This document shows, piece by piece, positions 1 through 11,200 of a stretch of DNA of 64,000 nt. The notes under the pieces were generated by a model. The model had not been told where the DNA came from. It searched no databases and was given only the letters and a program-made list of their open reading frames with translations. This stretch comes from Marsupella aquatica (lineage: Eukaryota > Marchantiophyta). A program made the translations under genes and the position numbers. The stretch spans positions 14,756,001 to 14,820,000 of the forward strand of contig OZ316898.1 in the NCBI GenBank assembly GCA_973895155.1. The letters run 5' to 3'. The stretch's first letter is position 1, and every line of letters begins with the position of its first letter.

Positions 1-870
1 GCAACGGACTATGCCACCAAGTGGGTGGAGGCCCGAGCTACTGCCAAGGATGATGCCAACACCACGGCACGTTTTTTGTATGAGCAGATTTTTACACGAT
101 TTGGTCCACCATTGGAGTTGGTAAGTGACAGGGGTACTCACTTCCTCAATCATACGATTGAACGTTTGACGGAGAACTACTTGATCTCACATAGGAAGAC
201 CACTCCGTACCACCCTCGAGCCAACGGGCTCACTGAGAGAGCCAACGGGATCATGGGCAAGATCCTCAACAAAACGGTATCCGCTCACAAGACCGATTGG
301 GATTTGAAGTTGTTGGCTGCCACTTACGCTTACAACCTGGCTCACAAGACTACCACGGGCCACAGCCCCTATTTCCTTGTGTTTGGACAACACTCTCTTG
401 TGCCGGTGGAATTTGAGGTTCCAACCATTCGAATCCTAACACGGGAAAGGGAAGGGGCAGAAGAAAGTGTCGCTTCACGGATCCAACAGTTGGAGCAACT
501 CACGGAGACACGAGAAGAGGCTTTGACACATACGGAGCAGGAGCAAGGCAAACGCAAGTCACATTACGATTCCCGTCTCCGTCGTGTGTCCATTGAGGAG
601 GGAGATTTGGTGCTCCTCTACGATAGCCGCTTCATGCATTTCCCCGGGAAGTTGCATACACGGTGGATGGGACCCTACGTAGTGGATGCCGTCTACTCCA
701 ACGGCTCGGTTCAACTCAAGACATTGGAGGGGCAACTACTCAACACACGGATCAATCAAGAGCGCCTAAAGAAGTACTACACGGAGGAAGAGTATGGTGC
801 TCGCGGGGGCGCTTCGCAATTAAGAGAGGAGCTATGTGACGGGTACCCCGTCACGGGAAGTCACACATAA
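1..870 (+). CDS. Ty3/gypsy gag-pol polyprotein, C-terminal part (integrase)
   Basis: The frame is open from base 1, so the gene starts left of the window. It encodes the second and third catalytic acidic residues of a retroviral-type integrase (LVSDRGTHF, then PYHPRANGLTERANG with the Glu). A C-terminal region with LLYDSRF and PGKLHTRWMGPY follows, typical of the plant gypsy integrase tail. The translation is identical to the last 290 or so residues of the complete polyprotein ending at 11,613. It ends at TAA (868-870). The protein would insert element cDNA into the nucleus-located genome. The gene is cut only by the window edge. Confidence 0.93.
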   Translation, partial: ATDYATKWVEARATAKDDANTTARFLYEQIFTRFGPPLELVSDRGTHFLNHTIERLTENYLISHRKTTPYHPRANGLTERANGIMGKILNKTVSAHKTDWDLKLLAATYAYNLAHKTTTGHSPYFLVFGQHSLVPVEFEVPTIRILTREREGAEESVASRIQQLEQLTETREEALTHTEQEQGKRKSHYDSRLRRVSIEEGDLVLLYDSRFMHFPGKLHTRWMGPYVVDAVYSNGSVQLKTLEGQLLNTRINQERLKKYYTEEEYGARGGASQLREELCDGYPVTGSHT

Positions 871-1991
871 CTGGTTGCAAAGGCCGATACCTTGTTAATA
901 GTCAATGTAAATAAGCCATTTTTTAATTTTTAGTTAATTCCGTCATTATAGGTTGATGATGCCCCAGGTGACTTTATATTCTTTCTCTCATAATAGTTCT
1001 AAGATTTGCGGCGACCTAAGTGGGCAAATATTTTGGGACCTTGAAACTAGCCAGGACCAGCCCCATAGGACTTACCGTTTTGCTTCAAGAGCTATTGTTG
1101 AGACCCCCATTGCAAAGTCAGGAGAGGGGGGGGTTTTTTTTTAAATAAATCCCTCCTCAGGAGGGCGAGTCCCATTAGTGGCCGTCCGAGAGAAAGAGGG
1201 GCTGCCTCGCGAGCCCATAGGGCTGCGTGCCCGGGCGATTAATGGGGCTCCGCGAGCTGAAGGGGCTGCCTCGCGAGCCCATAGGGCTGCGTGCCCGGGC
1301 AATTAATGAGGCTCCGCGAGCTGAAGGAGCGCAAGCGAGCGGGGGGGGGGGAGTTAAAGGGCCTCCCGCGAGCTGGGAGGATCACGCGAGCGGGGGGGAG
1401 TTAAAGGGCCTCCCGCGAGCTGGGAGGATCACGCGAGCGGGGGGGAGTTAAAGGGCCTCCCGCGAGCTGGGAGGATCACGCGAGCGGGGGGGAGTTAAAG
1501 GGCCTCCCGCGAGCTGGGAGGATCACGCGAGCGGGGGGGAGTTGAAGGGCCTCCCGCGAGCCGGGAGGAATGGCCGCGCGCCCTGCATAGGGCCGCGCGC
1601 AGGAGGACGCAAGGGTAAGGCCCGAGAAATGGGCCGGGGCGCATGGCGAAGGCGCCAGGAGTTTTTTCGGTTCTATTTTTTTTCCTTCCTTTTTCTTTCC
1701 CTCTTCCTTTTGCACGACCCTCTCATTGCCGAAAGCAAAAACGGGGTTCTTCTCTCTCTTGCCGGAAGCTCTCTCCAGATTCTAATTATTTTTGAAGCTC
1801 TCTCTTTCATGGTGGATTAGTGGGGCTTGCTGGCGTCATTCTTCCAGGCATTAGTGGCGGCCGCACGGAGTAGTGACGGGAAATTGAGAGAATTTAAGTG
1901 ATCGGGCTACGGGGGCTGTTTCGGGCCAGGGAATTGACATTGCCACGGGTGACGGGATTGGTGATTGAGAAATTGATTTCGGGATGCATGG
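871..1991 (+). other. Internal spacer between pol and the extra ORF
   Basis: No convincing coding frame. It holds a purine tract (about 1,114-1,133) running into a T-run, two copies of a roughly 65-bp GC-rich unit (about 1,195-1,330), a 47-bp tandem array (1,335-1,573) and a pyrimidine-rich stretch (about 1,668-1,715). It is repeated at 11,614-12,734. It may serve as leader or promoter for the downstream ORF, but nothing in the sequence proves this. Confidence 0.6.
1335..1573. repeat. 47-bp G-rich tandem repeat, five units
   Basis: Units start with GCGAGCGGGGGGGAG and contain CTCCCGCGAGCTGGGAG, a short inverted repeat. Starts at 1,335, 1,386, 1,433, 1,480 and 1,527 give a 47-bp period; the first unit has a longer G-run. 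G-runs of 7-11 could form quadruplexes. Confidence 0.9.
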
Positions 1992-3848
1992 ATGCTAGAT
2001 CAACCAGAGTTTAGTGCGTCACGCATTCGGAGATACAAGGCTGCTTACCGTGACTACGTGGAGACTCGGATTACACGGGAAAGGGAAGAGAGAGAAGTTA
2101 TGATGAGCACAGGATTGGCAGCGGGTTCCTCACCGGTGGGTAGGAAGATTTTTCGTCGAATTTATCCCAAGACCTCCACCAAGGTGATGGAGGATTGTCG
2201 GAACATTTTCCAAGCCACCGGGCTTACAGAATTCATGAAGGTGGAGATTACCATCCCTTCAGGGAAGAGCTGGGACATTGAGGCCGGGATGGAGTTCCGA
2301 ACGGAGGGAATCTACTTTGAATGTCTCAAACGTGTAGTGCCCCATGTGGAGTTGGCTAAGCTATTGTTTCTTGAGAATCAGAAATTCTCATTCACACCTC
2401 GGAATATCAGGGGAGAACTCACGTTGAAAATGGTGGCCACTTGGGTGACCAATCCTACCTCCACCACCGCCATCCCTCTTTCTGCTGTCAAGGATGTTGA
2501 GTATAAGGGCTTCCTGGCCAAGGTGCATCAACGGGTTCTTGGCAACGTGCAATCCGGAGTGCTGAATGAGGAGCATTTCGTGGTAGCTATGGACATCAAG
2601 AACTACCCAGCCCATGTGTACGGATGGTGGTGCTACGGATTGAAGAAGCTATTGGCCGCTGAGCCCGGGAGTGTGAAACCAGGTGGGGCTGTACATTTGA
2701 TGGGGTCATTTGTATTGGCCAGGGCAGAAGGGTTGATTGGTTCTCCGGGGCATGAAGACACGGGATCATCTCTCACCACGGAGATCCGGAGTATTGCCAC
2801 TACCGTTTTAGGGAAGCTCACGGAGGAATCATTGTCTGCTGGTGGGGAGGATAATAGAGAAGAAGAGAACCAGGAGGATGATTGCACATTGGAGTGGCTT
2901 GAATCACTCGTGGGAGATCCGAAACAGCCTCTGGAATACAACATTCCGGATGTTTACTTGGCAGAGCTACGGGATTTCAGAGAGGGAGTCCACGAGGGAC
3001 TCAAGCTAGTCCACGCATTGAGGGAGTCTCTCAAGCACGCCACAGTCAAAGTAGAGACGTTAGAGCAGAGCATCCTGTCACTGAAGGAGGTGATCAAGAC
3101 CAAGGAGCAGACCATTCATGAGAAGGTCAGGCACATCAATGCAGCTCACGTAGAGATCACCAACTTGAAGGGAGCTTTGTCCACCAAGGCCAAGGAAGCA
3201 GAAGAAGTAGGAGCGTTGAGGCAAGCATTGGCCAAAGAGAAGCAAAATTCTGGAGAAGTGATGGAGTGGAGGAACCAGGTGGGAGCACTACGGAGTCAGG
3301 TGGCAGCCTTTGAGACACGAGCGAAGAGAAGTGAGGCCCTGAGTCTAGGGAAACGGAAGAGTCCCGACACACCTGGCTCCACACTTTCCCCGGATGTGAT
3401 CTCCCAAGCTATCGAGATGGTGGTGAAGGAGGTTAGTGGGAAGTATGGACCCTTGTTGGATGGAGCCAAGAAGAGTCAGGAGAAGAGTAAGAGCTTGGAG
3501 AAGAAGCTCCGGGAGGTACGGAAATCGTTACGGGAGGCTCAGGTCAGTACGGGGATGCCACCCAGGTCTGTCACCCCCGGGACTCCCATGGCCACGGGGC
3601 AAGTTCTACCGTTGGAGTTGCGGTCCGGAGAAGAGGCTACCCTCTGGAAGGACACAATTGGTGAGGGGTACATCAAGGCGTGGCAGGCCTTGGCTGCTTT
3701 GAGGAAGCGCGGGAGCAGCAGCACTAAGAGTACTCCGTCGAAGAAGAAGAAAAGTACGGTGGCACTCACTCCCGTGAGTGATGAGGAGGAGGACCACTCA
3801 CGGGGCACAAGTCCGGGCACCGAGAGCGAAGAAGAAGAGGAGGATTAG
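1992..3848 (+). CDS. Retrotransposon extra ORF, 618-aa coiled-coil protein of unknown function
   Basis: A long intact ORF between pol and the 3' LTR, repeated at 12,735-14,591 with one amino-acid difference (Asp or Gly near residue 459). Residues about 30-230 look globular and are followed by an acidic linker. Residues about 335-520 form a long charged heptad-rich coiled coil, and the tail has a lysine run followed by an acidic cluster. Unrelated coiled-coil ORFs occur at the same place in the second gypsy family here (39,566-40,987). Known plant Athila/Tat-type elements carry env-like or unknown ORFs at this position. No signal peptide or membrane segment is visible, so an envelope role is not supported. 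ATG at 1,992 is the first in-frame start. Confidence 0.8.
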   Translation: MLDQPEFSASRIRRYKAAYRDYVETRITREREEREVMMSTGLAAGSSPVGRKIFRRIYPKTSTKVMEDCRNIFQATGLTEFMKVEITIPSGKSWDIEAGMEFRTEGIYFECLKRVVPHVELAKLLFLENQKFSFTPRNIRGELTLKMVATWVTNPTSTTAIPLSAVKDVEYKGFLAKVHQRVLGNVQSGVLNEEHFVVAMDIKNYPAHVYGWWCYGLKKLLAAEPGSVKPGGAVHLMGSFVLARAEGLIGSPGHEDTGSSLTTEIRSIATTVLGKLTEESLSAGGEDNREEENQEDDCTLEWLESLVGDPKQPLEYNIPDVYLAELRDFREGVHEGLKLVHALRESLKHATVKVETLEQSILSLKEVIKTKEQTIHEKVRHINAAHVEITNLKGALSTKAKEAEEVGALRQALAKEKQNSGEVMEWRNQVGALRSQVAAFETRAKRSEALSLGKRKSPDTPGSTLSPDVISQAIEMVVKEVSGKYGPLLDGAKKSQEKSKSLEKKLREVRKSLREAQVSTGMPPRSVTPGTPMATGQVLPLELRSGEEATLWKDTIGEGYIKAWQALAALRKRGSSSTKSTPSKKKKSTVALTPVSDEEEDHSRGTSPGTESEEEEED

Positions 3849-3903
3849 ATAGGCGTACGGACGTGGGTGTACGGCCTCCAGATTTCCAACATTTTATTGG
3901 GGG

Positions 3904-4959
3904 GTCACTCATGGGCTTGTTGGGATGAGCTCGCGGAGCTGATTCCAACAAGAGGCGGCGCTCCTCAAACGGAGCCAGGATGAGCAAGTTATGGCCTGGA
4001 GAACTTATGTTTTTGCGATACGGAAACGGCCATAACTCAGGCGTCTGAAGTCCGTTGAGGGAGCGACTTAGTGATTCGGAAGCAGGAAAAGAAGAGCTAT
4101 CCAGGGGTGAGCTCAGGTGTGCACTTGGAAGGGCACCTAGTTTCGGCCATTTTGGGGTGCCTCTCACTTTCAGGGTTCACGTGTACTGTTGGGGCGCCGT
4201 CGAAGGCACCGTCGGCCCCCTTGTTTTGGGTTTAGGGTTTTAGCAGCATGTGTGTGCCGCATGCTCCTCTTCAGTTTAAGGATTTCTCTTAGTGCAAGGT
4301 TTTAGCGGCGCCGCTAGGGTAGCCGCCACCGTTGTGACCCTGTGAGGGGTGCTTTGGTGTGATTTTTCAGTATTTAGGGGGATAGCCCCGAAGTAGTTAG
4401 GGGGACTCAGTGTGAAGTTAGCAAGGAGGGATAGAGTGGAGCCTGAGGAGTTTGAAAGCGTGTTCAGAGTAGTGAGGGGGAGCCATACTCATTGTCCGGA
4501 GAGGCAGGAGTTGAGTAGACGGCAGGAGGCCGGGTTACTCATGCAATGTGTATCGTTTTTCCCAAGAGATATGGATCTGTACATTTGACTTGATGGGCTT
4601 TTGTTGTGTGTTCCTTCTCCCTTTTTCGCTTTCCGAATTGTGTTCTCCCGTTCTATGATTTGAAGAAACTTGCTTGGTTTGAGTCGGCCTTGTGAGTAGG
4701 GGTGGTGACAGCACTCTTTGGGTGACTCCGAGTGAAGGTGTAGTGGGGTAGTCGGCAGGACTTGATCAAAAGCTGTGGGGTGAGGGTAGTCGGTAGACTT
4801 GATCAAAACCTACATTTCCGGGAGCGGAAACCAAAATACTCATCCTGGTGTGAAAAGAATCCAAATAGCGTCCCTCCACGACCCCGTAATACGATACCAA
4901 CGGTTTAAGCGAAGAAAAGTGCGGTTTGCACGTATTAACCGTTGGAGAGGCAAGTGACA
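3904..4959 (+). repeat. LTR of gypsy element 1 (5' LTR, shared with the upstream copy)
   Basis: The right edge is firm: identity with the 3' LTR (ending 15,702) stops after GTGACA, and a PBS follows 20 bp later. The left edge is inferred from a purine tract (TTGGGGGG, about 3,897-3,904) followed by GTCACT, the reverse complement of the terminal AGTGAC. That gives about 1,056 bp. One substitution (near 4,016) separates the two LTR copies, so insertion is very recent. The left boundary could be off by several bases. Confidence 0.65.
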
Positions 4960-4979
4960 TAAGTGTGGTCTTTTGTTTT

Positions 4980-4996
4980 TGGCGCCGCTGCCGGGG
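4980..4996 (+). promoter_or_regulatory. Primer binding site of gypsy element 1
   Basis: TGGCGCCGCTGCCGGGG lies 20 bp downstream of the LTR end. It closely matches the TGGCGCCGTTGCCGGGG type used by plant Athila/Tat elements (reported as complementary to tRNA-Asp). Confidence 0.8.
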
Positions 4997-5058
4997 AATC
5001 CTTCTTCTTGTTTGACGACACGAAGGAGGGGAGCTACGTCTATTGGGAGTTCAAACCT

Positions 5059-5155
5059 ATCAACCACAACGCAACTTGCGACGGTTGATACGTGAGAAGT
5101 TTGTTGGTTACTTTGTTATTGTACGTCAACCACAACGCATCGTGCGACGGTTGAT
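5059..5155 (+). other. Two near-identical hairpins in the gag leader
   Basis: Inverted repeats ATCAACC...GGTTGAT with an inner CGCA...TGCG occur at 5,059-5,089 and 5,126-5,155, between PBS and gag start. A duplicated stem-loop here suggests an RNA packaging or dimerisation element; the function is inferred from position only. Confidence 0.6.
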
Positions 5156-5214
5156 GTTTACAAATATTGCTTTCTGAGACATTGGTGTAAGTTTGGAATG
5201 CAGGTCTCAATGGG

Positions 5215-8200
5215 ATGCCGAGAGGGAGAAGGGGAGGTAGAGGAAGTCCCCAACACACACGTACCCCAAGATCAGAGCTAGAAGGGGGGCCCTCTTGGAT
5301 TGGGACCAGACGACGAGTTGCTGCCGAAGAACGCTTACGGCTTGCAGAAGAGAGGAGGTTGCCACTGGTGCTGGAAGAACAAGTTGGTGTGCAACAGGAA
5401 GAGGCTCAACGTAATGAGGCCATATGCCCAGACGAAGAGCCAGACATAGATCACGAGCGAGAAGAAGGAGAGCCCTTTGTGTTGGTGCAGTCTGAGTTAC
5501 AAAATCTGATCCCAGAGCTCACTGCATTGCCACAAATCATCTCACACCTATCATCGGTGCTGTTACCGGTGGCCCAACAAGCGCCATTACCACCTGTGTT
5601 GATACAGGCACCGGCTGCACCGATGGCAGCTGCACAACGTACCCGTGTTCAGTACGTACCCTTCAAGGGGAGACCAAAGGATGATCCAGACGAATGGATT
5701 GAGGAGTTTGAAGGGATTGCCGAAGCTAATGGGGAGTCTGCACATAAGCTCACTATCATTCCTGGAATGATGAGAGGGGAGGCAGGTCCATGGTTCATTT
5801 CGTTGTTGGCCAACGTGAAAGCTGATTGGGCTCTGTTCAAGCAAGCCTTCTTGAAGGAGTTCAGATCCATAGGAGTGGAGGCCACCTCACTATTAAAGGT
5901 GGGCCAACTCAGGATGAAGAAGAAGGAGTCATTACGGAGGTTTTTGCAAAGGTTCCAAAAGCTGGTACGTCGGATCCAAGCCCGTACCGATGATGCTATG
6001 CGTCAAGCCTGGTTTGTGGCTGCCCTACCAAGCAAGATGGGGTTCTTTGTACGTCAAGCCAAGCCAACCACATTGGCTGAAGCTATTGCAGCAGCGGAGT
6101 CATACACCGCAGCTGATGCCACAAGCAAGCGTTGCCGAAGAAAGAAGCTGAAGCCGGTTGACAGTTCCTCCAGTGAGGAGTCGAGTGGATCTGATTCAGA
6201 TAGTAGTGATGAATCTGAGGATTCTGAGAGTACTACAGAGTCAGACACTACGGAGTCAGAAGCTGAAAGACGAAGGAGGAAGAAGAAGAAGTTGTCAAAG
6301 AAAGTCAAGAAGTCCTCTCACCGTGAAGTGATACTACCCACGGTGGCCGTTACACCATTGTCTACGGCAAGACGCCTGAAGGAGCAAGAGGCCAGATATG
6401 ATGAGCTGACGGAGCAAATGAAAGCGTTGAAAGTACATTTTGCCGGACTCAAACCTGAGAGGAGAAAAGTTCCGGTGGAGAGAGCCAATGTGTGGTGCAC
6501 CAAGTGCATGAAGTTTGGTCATGCCCCGAAGGAGTGCCCAGCGGGAGAACCAGCCAAGGTTTTCCAAGTACGGGAGGAGGATGTTGAGGGGGCAAGCTAC
6601 TCAAATCCTTCATATGCAGCGGAAGGGCCAATAGAGTACTTCATGGAGGAGCCACCAGAGGCCAACGTGTATAGTGTACAACCTCTCAACCCGGGACCAC
6701 GGAGCATTCATGGAGTTTCAACAAACGCCGGAGCACCCGCATACTCCAACTATCCCAACGCTAACCCAGGGAATCGACCACCGTACCCTGGAGTGAGGAA
6801 GATCCCTATTTGTTACAATTGTAGAGTGGCGGGCCACTACGCTAATGTGTGCCCAGAGCCCACCCGTCAAGGCAATGGAGATTTTGCCCGGCTGTGTCAA
6901 CTATGCAAGGGGGAGGGTCATCTTGCACCACACTGCCCAACCTTGGAGGCGTTCAAGGCTCAACCGATTGGGGCACAAGAGAAGAAGGGGCCGCCACCTC
7001 CTCTGAAAGAAGCTAGCGTCAACTTTCTCACCACGGAAGCAGTCGACACCCCTCTAATCACTAGAAGAGAAGAAACCGTAGTGAACATTCCCAAGCAAAG
7101 GATGACCACCATAACGGAGGAGGTGGTACCGCTAGTCGTTGTAGTATCTCCAGTTGTTGAGATACCGGTGGTTGTTGTTGCAACATCTACGGAAGTTGAA
7201 GTTGCTAACCCCTCACCCCCAAGTCATGAGTGGACTCATGCTGAGAATCTACCGGAGGAAGACAGCGACGAGGAGAGAAGGCATTACTCTTGTTACCGAG
7301 TCTCCACTCGATCCGGCAAAAAGAAGGGCAAGTCCGAGCTCAAGCAGAAGTACAAGGAGGTGCATCAAGCTTCCACATCGGGTACCTCACACGAACCGGA
7401 GGTGCCACCCATGGAGGATAGTGACTTTGATCGGGACAACCCCAAGTTGTTCTATCCGAAGGTGGGAGAAGAGGTACGTAAGCAGTTGGAGGAGCTAGAA
7501 GCACAAGCCATGCAAGCGGCCATTGACAAAGACATGGAGGAGGCAAAGGCCAGAAAGAAAGCGGAGGAGAGGGTTGTTCGTTGGAAACCGGGAGAAGAGG
7601 TCATCCCACCCATACCTCCTGCAACCGCGTACAACATTGCTCAAGACATTCTGGATTGCCCAGTCAGTGCCACAATTGGTCAACTATTACGGGATAGCTC
7701 CCTATACCGTCGCCAAGTCAAGGAGATTCTCATGAGGAGGAGACGTAGAAGAAGGTTACCCAAAGTTGGGGCTGACCCCATACAAGTCAACTGGGTCACG
7801 GAGGATTTGGGTGCCCCAGAACTCACGGTGGACATCAATGGATGTGCAATACGGTTTGTACCGGTGGACGGGGGCTCGGGAGTCAACATCATGACTGAGG
7901 AGACGGCAAACCGGTTGGGGTATACAGAGTTAGAACCACCGGCACGTGCCATGAGGTTGGCTGATGGTGCACGGGTGGTGCCGTTGGGGTGTCTCACCAA
8001 GATTCCAACAATGATTGGGGGAAAATCTTTCCCCCTCAACTATTTGGTGATGCGACCCGTTCGGCCGTACGGTTTTCCCATTTTAATTGGCAGGCCATGG
8101 TTGTATGTGGCCAAGGTCACAAGTGATTGGGGCAAACGGCAGTTTCGGTTTGGTATCCCCACTATCACTATTCCATGGTCAGCGGAGTCACCTCACGGGG

Positions 8201-11200
8201 AGACTACGACTATGGAGGAGGAATATGATTCAGAGGTCACCTCAGATGAAGACGAGGATGAAGTATACATGGTGAAACTGATTTCTCACCTCACGGAGGA
8301 AGATGTTTTTGGCCCCGGAGTTGCTACTCAAGAGCATGCAGTAGAGGAATCAGTTAGCCAAGTGCACGCTGTTCTAGAAGAGATGGAAGACGAGCGAAGC
8401 AAAATTGTGGAGGCTGAACCTCTAGAGATTCATGATAGGGAGGCAGAGGATCACCCCGAGGAGGTGGAAATGCAAGCCCACACGATCATGTTTGATGATG
8501 AGCAAAGAGAGCAGTTTTTGAATGACATCCTGGATGATGACTTTAGAGAGGAGCTATTGTCACATTACAAAGAATCTGACGTTGAAGAAATAATGGCCCA
8601 TGTGACAAAGGATCCACCTCCATCCCGACCAGACCAGGAGGAGAGTGATGCACCGGTGTATGGAGGGATGAGGCTCGCACGGTTGGAAGAAACCTTTGAT
8701 GAGGAGACACGCAACAAGTTGGACGTGATCAGGCCGGAGCAGTACACAAAGGTGGAAGTGGGTGAGGGCAAGACACTCAACATTGGTAGTAAGTTGGATG
8801 CTACGGAGCAACGCACGATTCAGGAATTGTTGAAAGAGTACCAAGACGTATTTGCGTGGAGCCACCAAGATTTGAAAGGAGTGCCACCTGAGTTTGGTGA
8901 GCACAGCATTGACCTGATGTCAGGAGCACGACCTGTGAGGCAACGCCAATACCGCCTCAACCCCAAATACTCACTCATGGTGAAGGAGGAGATTGACCGT
9001 TTGTTGGATGCAGGATTCATTTATCCGGTCATGCATAGTGAGTGGGTGTCACCCATCGTAATCGTGCCCAAGAAAAAGGGGCCAGACGGGAAGGTGAAAA
9101 TACGGGTGTGCCAAGATTTTCGAAAGTTGAATGATGCGACCAAGAAGGATCACTACCCGCTACCGTTCACGGATATCGTGTTGGACATGGTAGCAGGTTG
9201 GGAGATATACAGCTTCTTGGATGGCTACTCTGGGTACAACCAAATCTGGATACGGGAGGAGGACCAACTCAAGACGGCTTTCACAACAGAGTGGGGGATT
9301 TTTGCATTCCGGAGAATGCCTTTTGGGTTGTGCAATGCCCCTGGCATGTTCCAACGGCTCATGATGAATATATTTCATGACTTTTTACGCAGGTTCTTGG
9401 AGATCTTTATTGATGACTTTGCTGTCTACGGCAAACGAGTCAAGCATCCGGAACACTTACGGTTGACTTTTCAGCGGTGCCGGGAGACTTGCCTGAAGCT
9501 GCATCCGGAGAAATGTTTCTTTGGAATTGAGGAGGGAATCCTATTGGGCCACAAAGTGTCTGCACGAGGGATTGAAGTTGATCGTGAGAAGGTCGCCGTG
9601 TGGGTAGCAGTCTCATTTCCCAAGAATGTGAAGGAAGTGAGAGGGTTCTTGGGGTGTGTTGGCTACTACCGACGCTTCATCAAAGACTTTGCCAAGGTAG
9701 CCATGCCACTCACTTCCATGTTGAAAAAAGGAAGTGAGTTTGAACCTACTCCTTCCCGTCAGGCTGCTTTTGATGAATTGAAGAAACGATTGCTAGAGGC
9801 CCCCGTGCTCATTACGCCCAATTGGAATAAGGAATTCCATGTTTACGTAGACGTATCAGGATTTTGCATCGGTGCCGTTTTGAGTCAGTTAGATGATGAT
9901 GGAAGAGACCATCCCATCTACTTTGCCAGTAGGCAGTTGGCCCCGGCAGAGAAAAACTACTCACCCACCGATAGGGAGGCACTTGGTATCATCTACGCTT
10001 GTAAGAAGTATCGTCATTATTTGTTGGGGTACAAGGTTGTGTTCCACACGGATCACAACAGCTTGAAATACATGGTCAACAAGCCAGATCTGTCCGGGAG
10101 AATTGCACGTTGGGTTTTGTTGCTACAAGAGTTCAACTATGAGGTGAGAGTAAGATCGGGGAAGAGTCATAGCAATGCAGACTTCTTCTCCCGTATTGAG
10201 GGAGCATCTGACTCCCAGGAGATTGATGATCGGTTCCCGGATGAGGAAGTGTTCAGCGTGAATACAGAGGCCACTACTTGGTATGGAGAAATTTTGGAAT
10301 TTCTCCGCACGGCTAGAGTTCCCTCACGTTTGGGCCCGGAGAGAGCAGCAGTGTTTTTGCGTAAGACAGGTCCCTACTTGCTTGTGAAGGGAGTACTTCA
10401 CAAGTACGGCATGGATGGCCGACTTCGTCGTTGTTTGGAGGAAGCGGAGATACGTACAGTCATGGCAGCATTACATGAGGAGGAAGCTGGTGGCCACTTT
10501 GCACGGGAGACCACCGCAAGGAAAATACTAGATGCTGGATATTGGTGGCCAACTCTCTTTCGGGATGTACACCGGTACATCCAGCGATGTGATCCGTGCC
10601 AGCGTCAAGGCAAACCAGGGCCCTCCTCACGACACCCATTGGTGCCCATACTTCCTCTTGCACCCTTTGAGAAGTGGGGGGTGGACTTCATTGGCCCTTT
10701 CACTCCCATCACACGAAGAGGGAGGAAGCGCTACATCATTCTTGCAACGGACTATGCCACCAAGTGGGTGGAGGCCCGAGCTACTGCCAAGGATGATGCC
10801 AACACCACGGCACGTTTTTTGTATGAGCAGATTTTTACACGATTTGGTCCACCATTGGAGTTGGTAAGTGACAGGGGTACTCACTTCCTCAATCATACGA
10901 TTGAACGTTTGACGGAGAACTACTTGATCTCACATAGGAAGACCACTCCGTACCACCCTCGAGCCAACGGGCTCACTGAGAGAGCCAACGGGATCATGGG
11001 CAAGATCCTCAACAAAACGGTATCCGCTCACAAGACCGATTGGGATTTGAAGTTGTTGGCTGCCACTTACGCTTACAACCTGGCTCACAAGACTACCACG
11101 GGCCACAGCCCCTATTTCCTTGTGTTTGGACAACACTCTCTTGTGCCGGTGGAATTTGAGGTTCCAACCATTCGAATCCTAACACGGGAAAGGGAAGGGG

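Larger units (their letters stand above)
1..4959 (+). mobile_element. Truncated upstream copy of Ty3/gypsy element 1 (pol 3' end, extra ORF, shared LTR)
   Basis: The first 4,959 bases are repeated at 10,744-15,702 with only a handful of single-base differences, for example near 3,370, 3,898 and 4,016, and no net length change. Identity stops exactly after GTGACA, the inferred LTR end. The segment therefore looks like the 3' part of an identical retrotransposon that shares its LTR (3,904-4,959) with the complete element downstream. Unequal LTR recombination is the usual cause of such a tandem; an assembly artefact is the alternative. Confidence 0.8.

Noticed and set aside
1114-1133. Purine tract followed by a T-run as the polypurine tract of element 1
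   Set aside because: No TG-type LTR start follows, and it would place a coding ORF within the LTR.
3539-3820. Minus-strand ORFs of 60-133 aa antisense to gag-pol and the extra ORF (repeated 10,743 bp downstream)
   Set aside because: Shadows of strongly coding plus-strand sequence; no motifs of their own.
4225-4245. GGGTTTAGGGTTTTAG, resembling plant telomere repeats
   Set aside because: Only about two units within an LTR; more likely a chance G/T-rich promoter-region word.
871-4959. A single LTR of about 4 kb containing the 618-aa ORF
   Set aside because: No polypurine tract directly after the pol stop, while a G-rich tract and matching inverted termini occur near 3,904; the shorter LTR is the simpler reading, though not proven.
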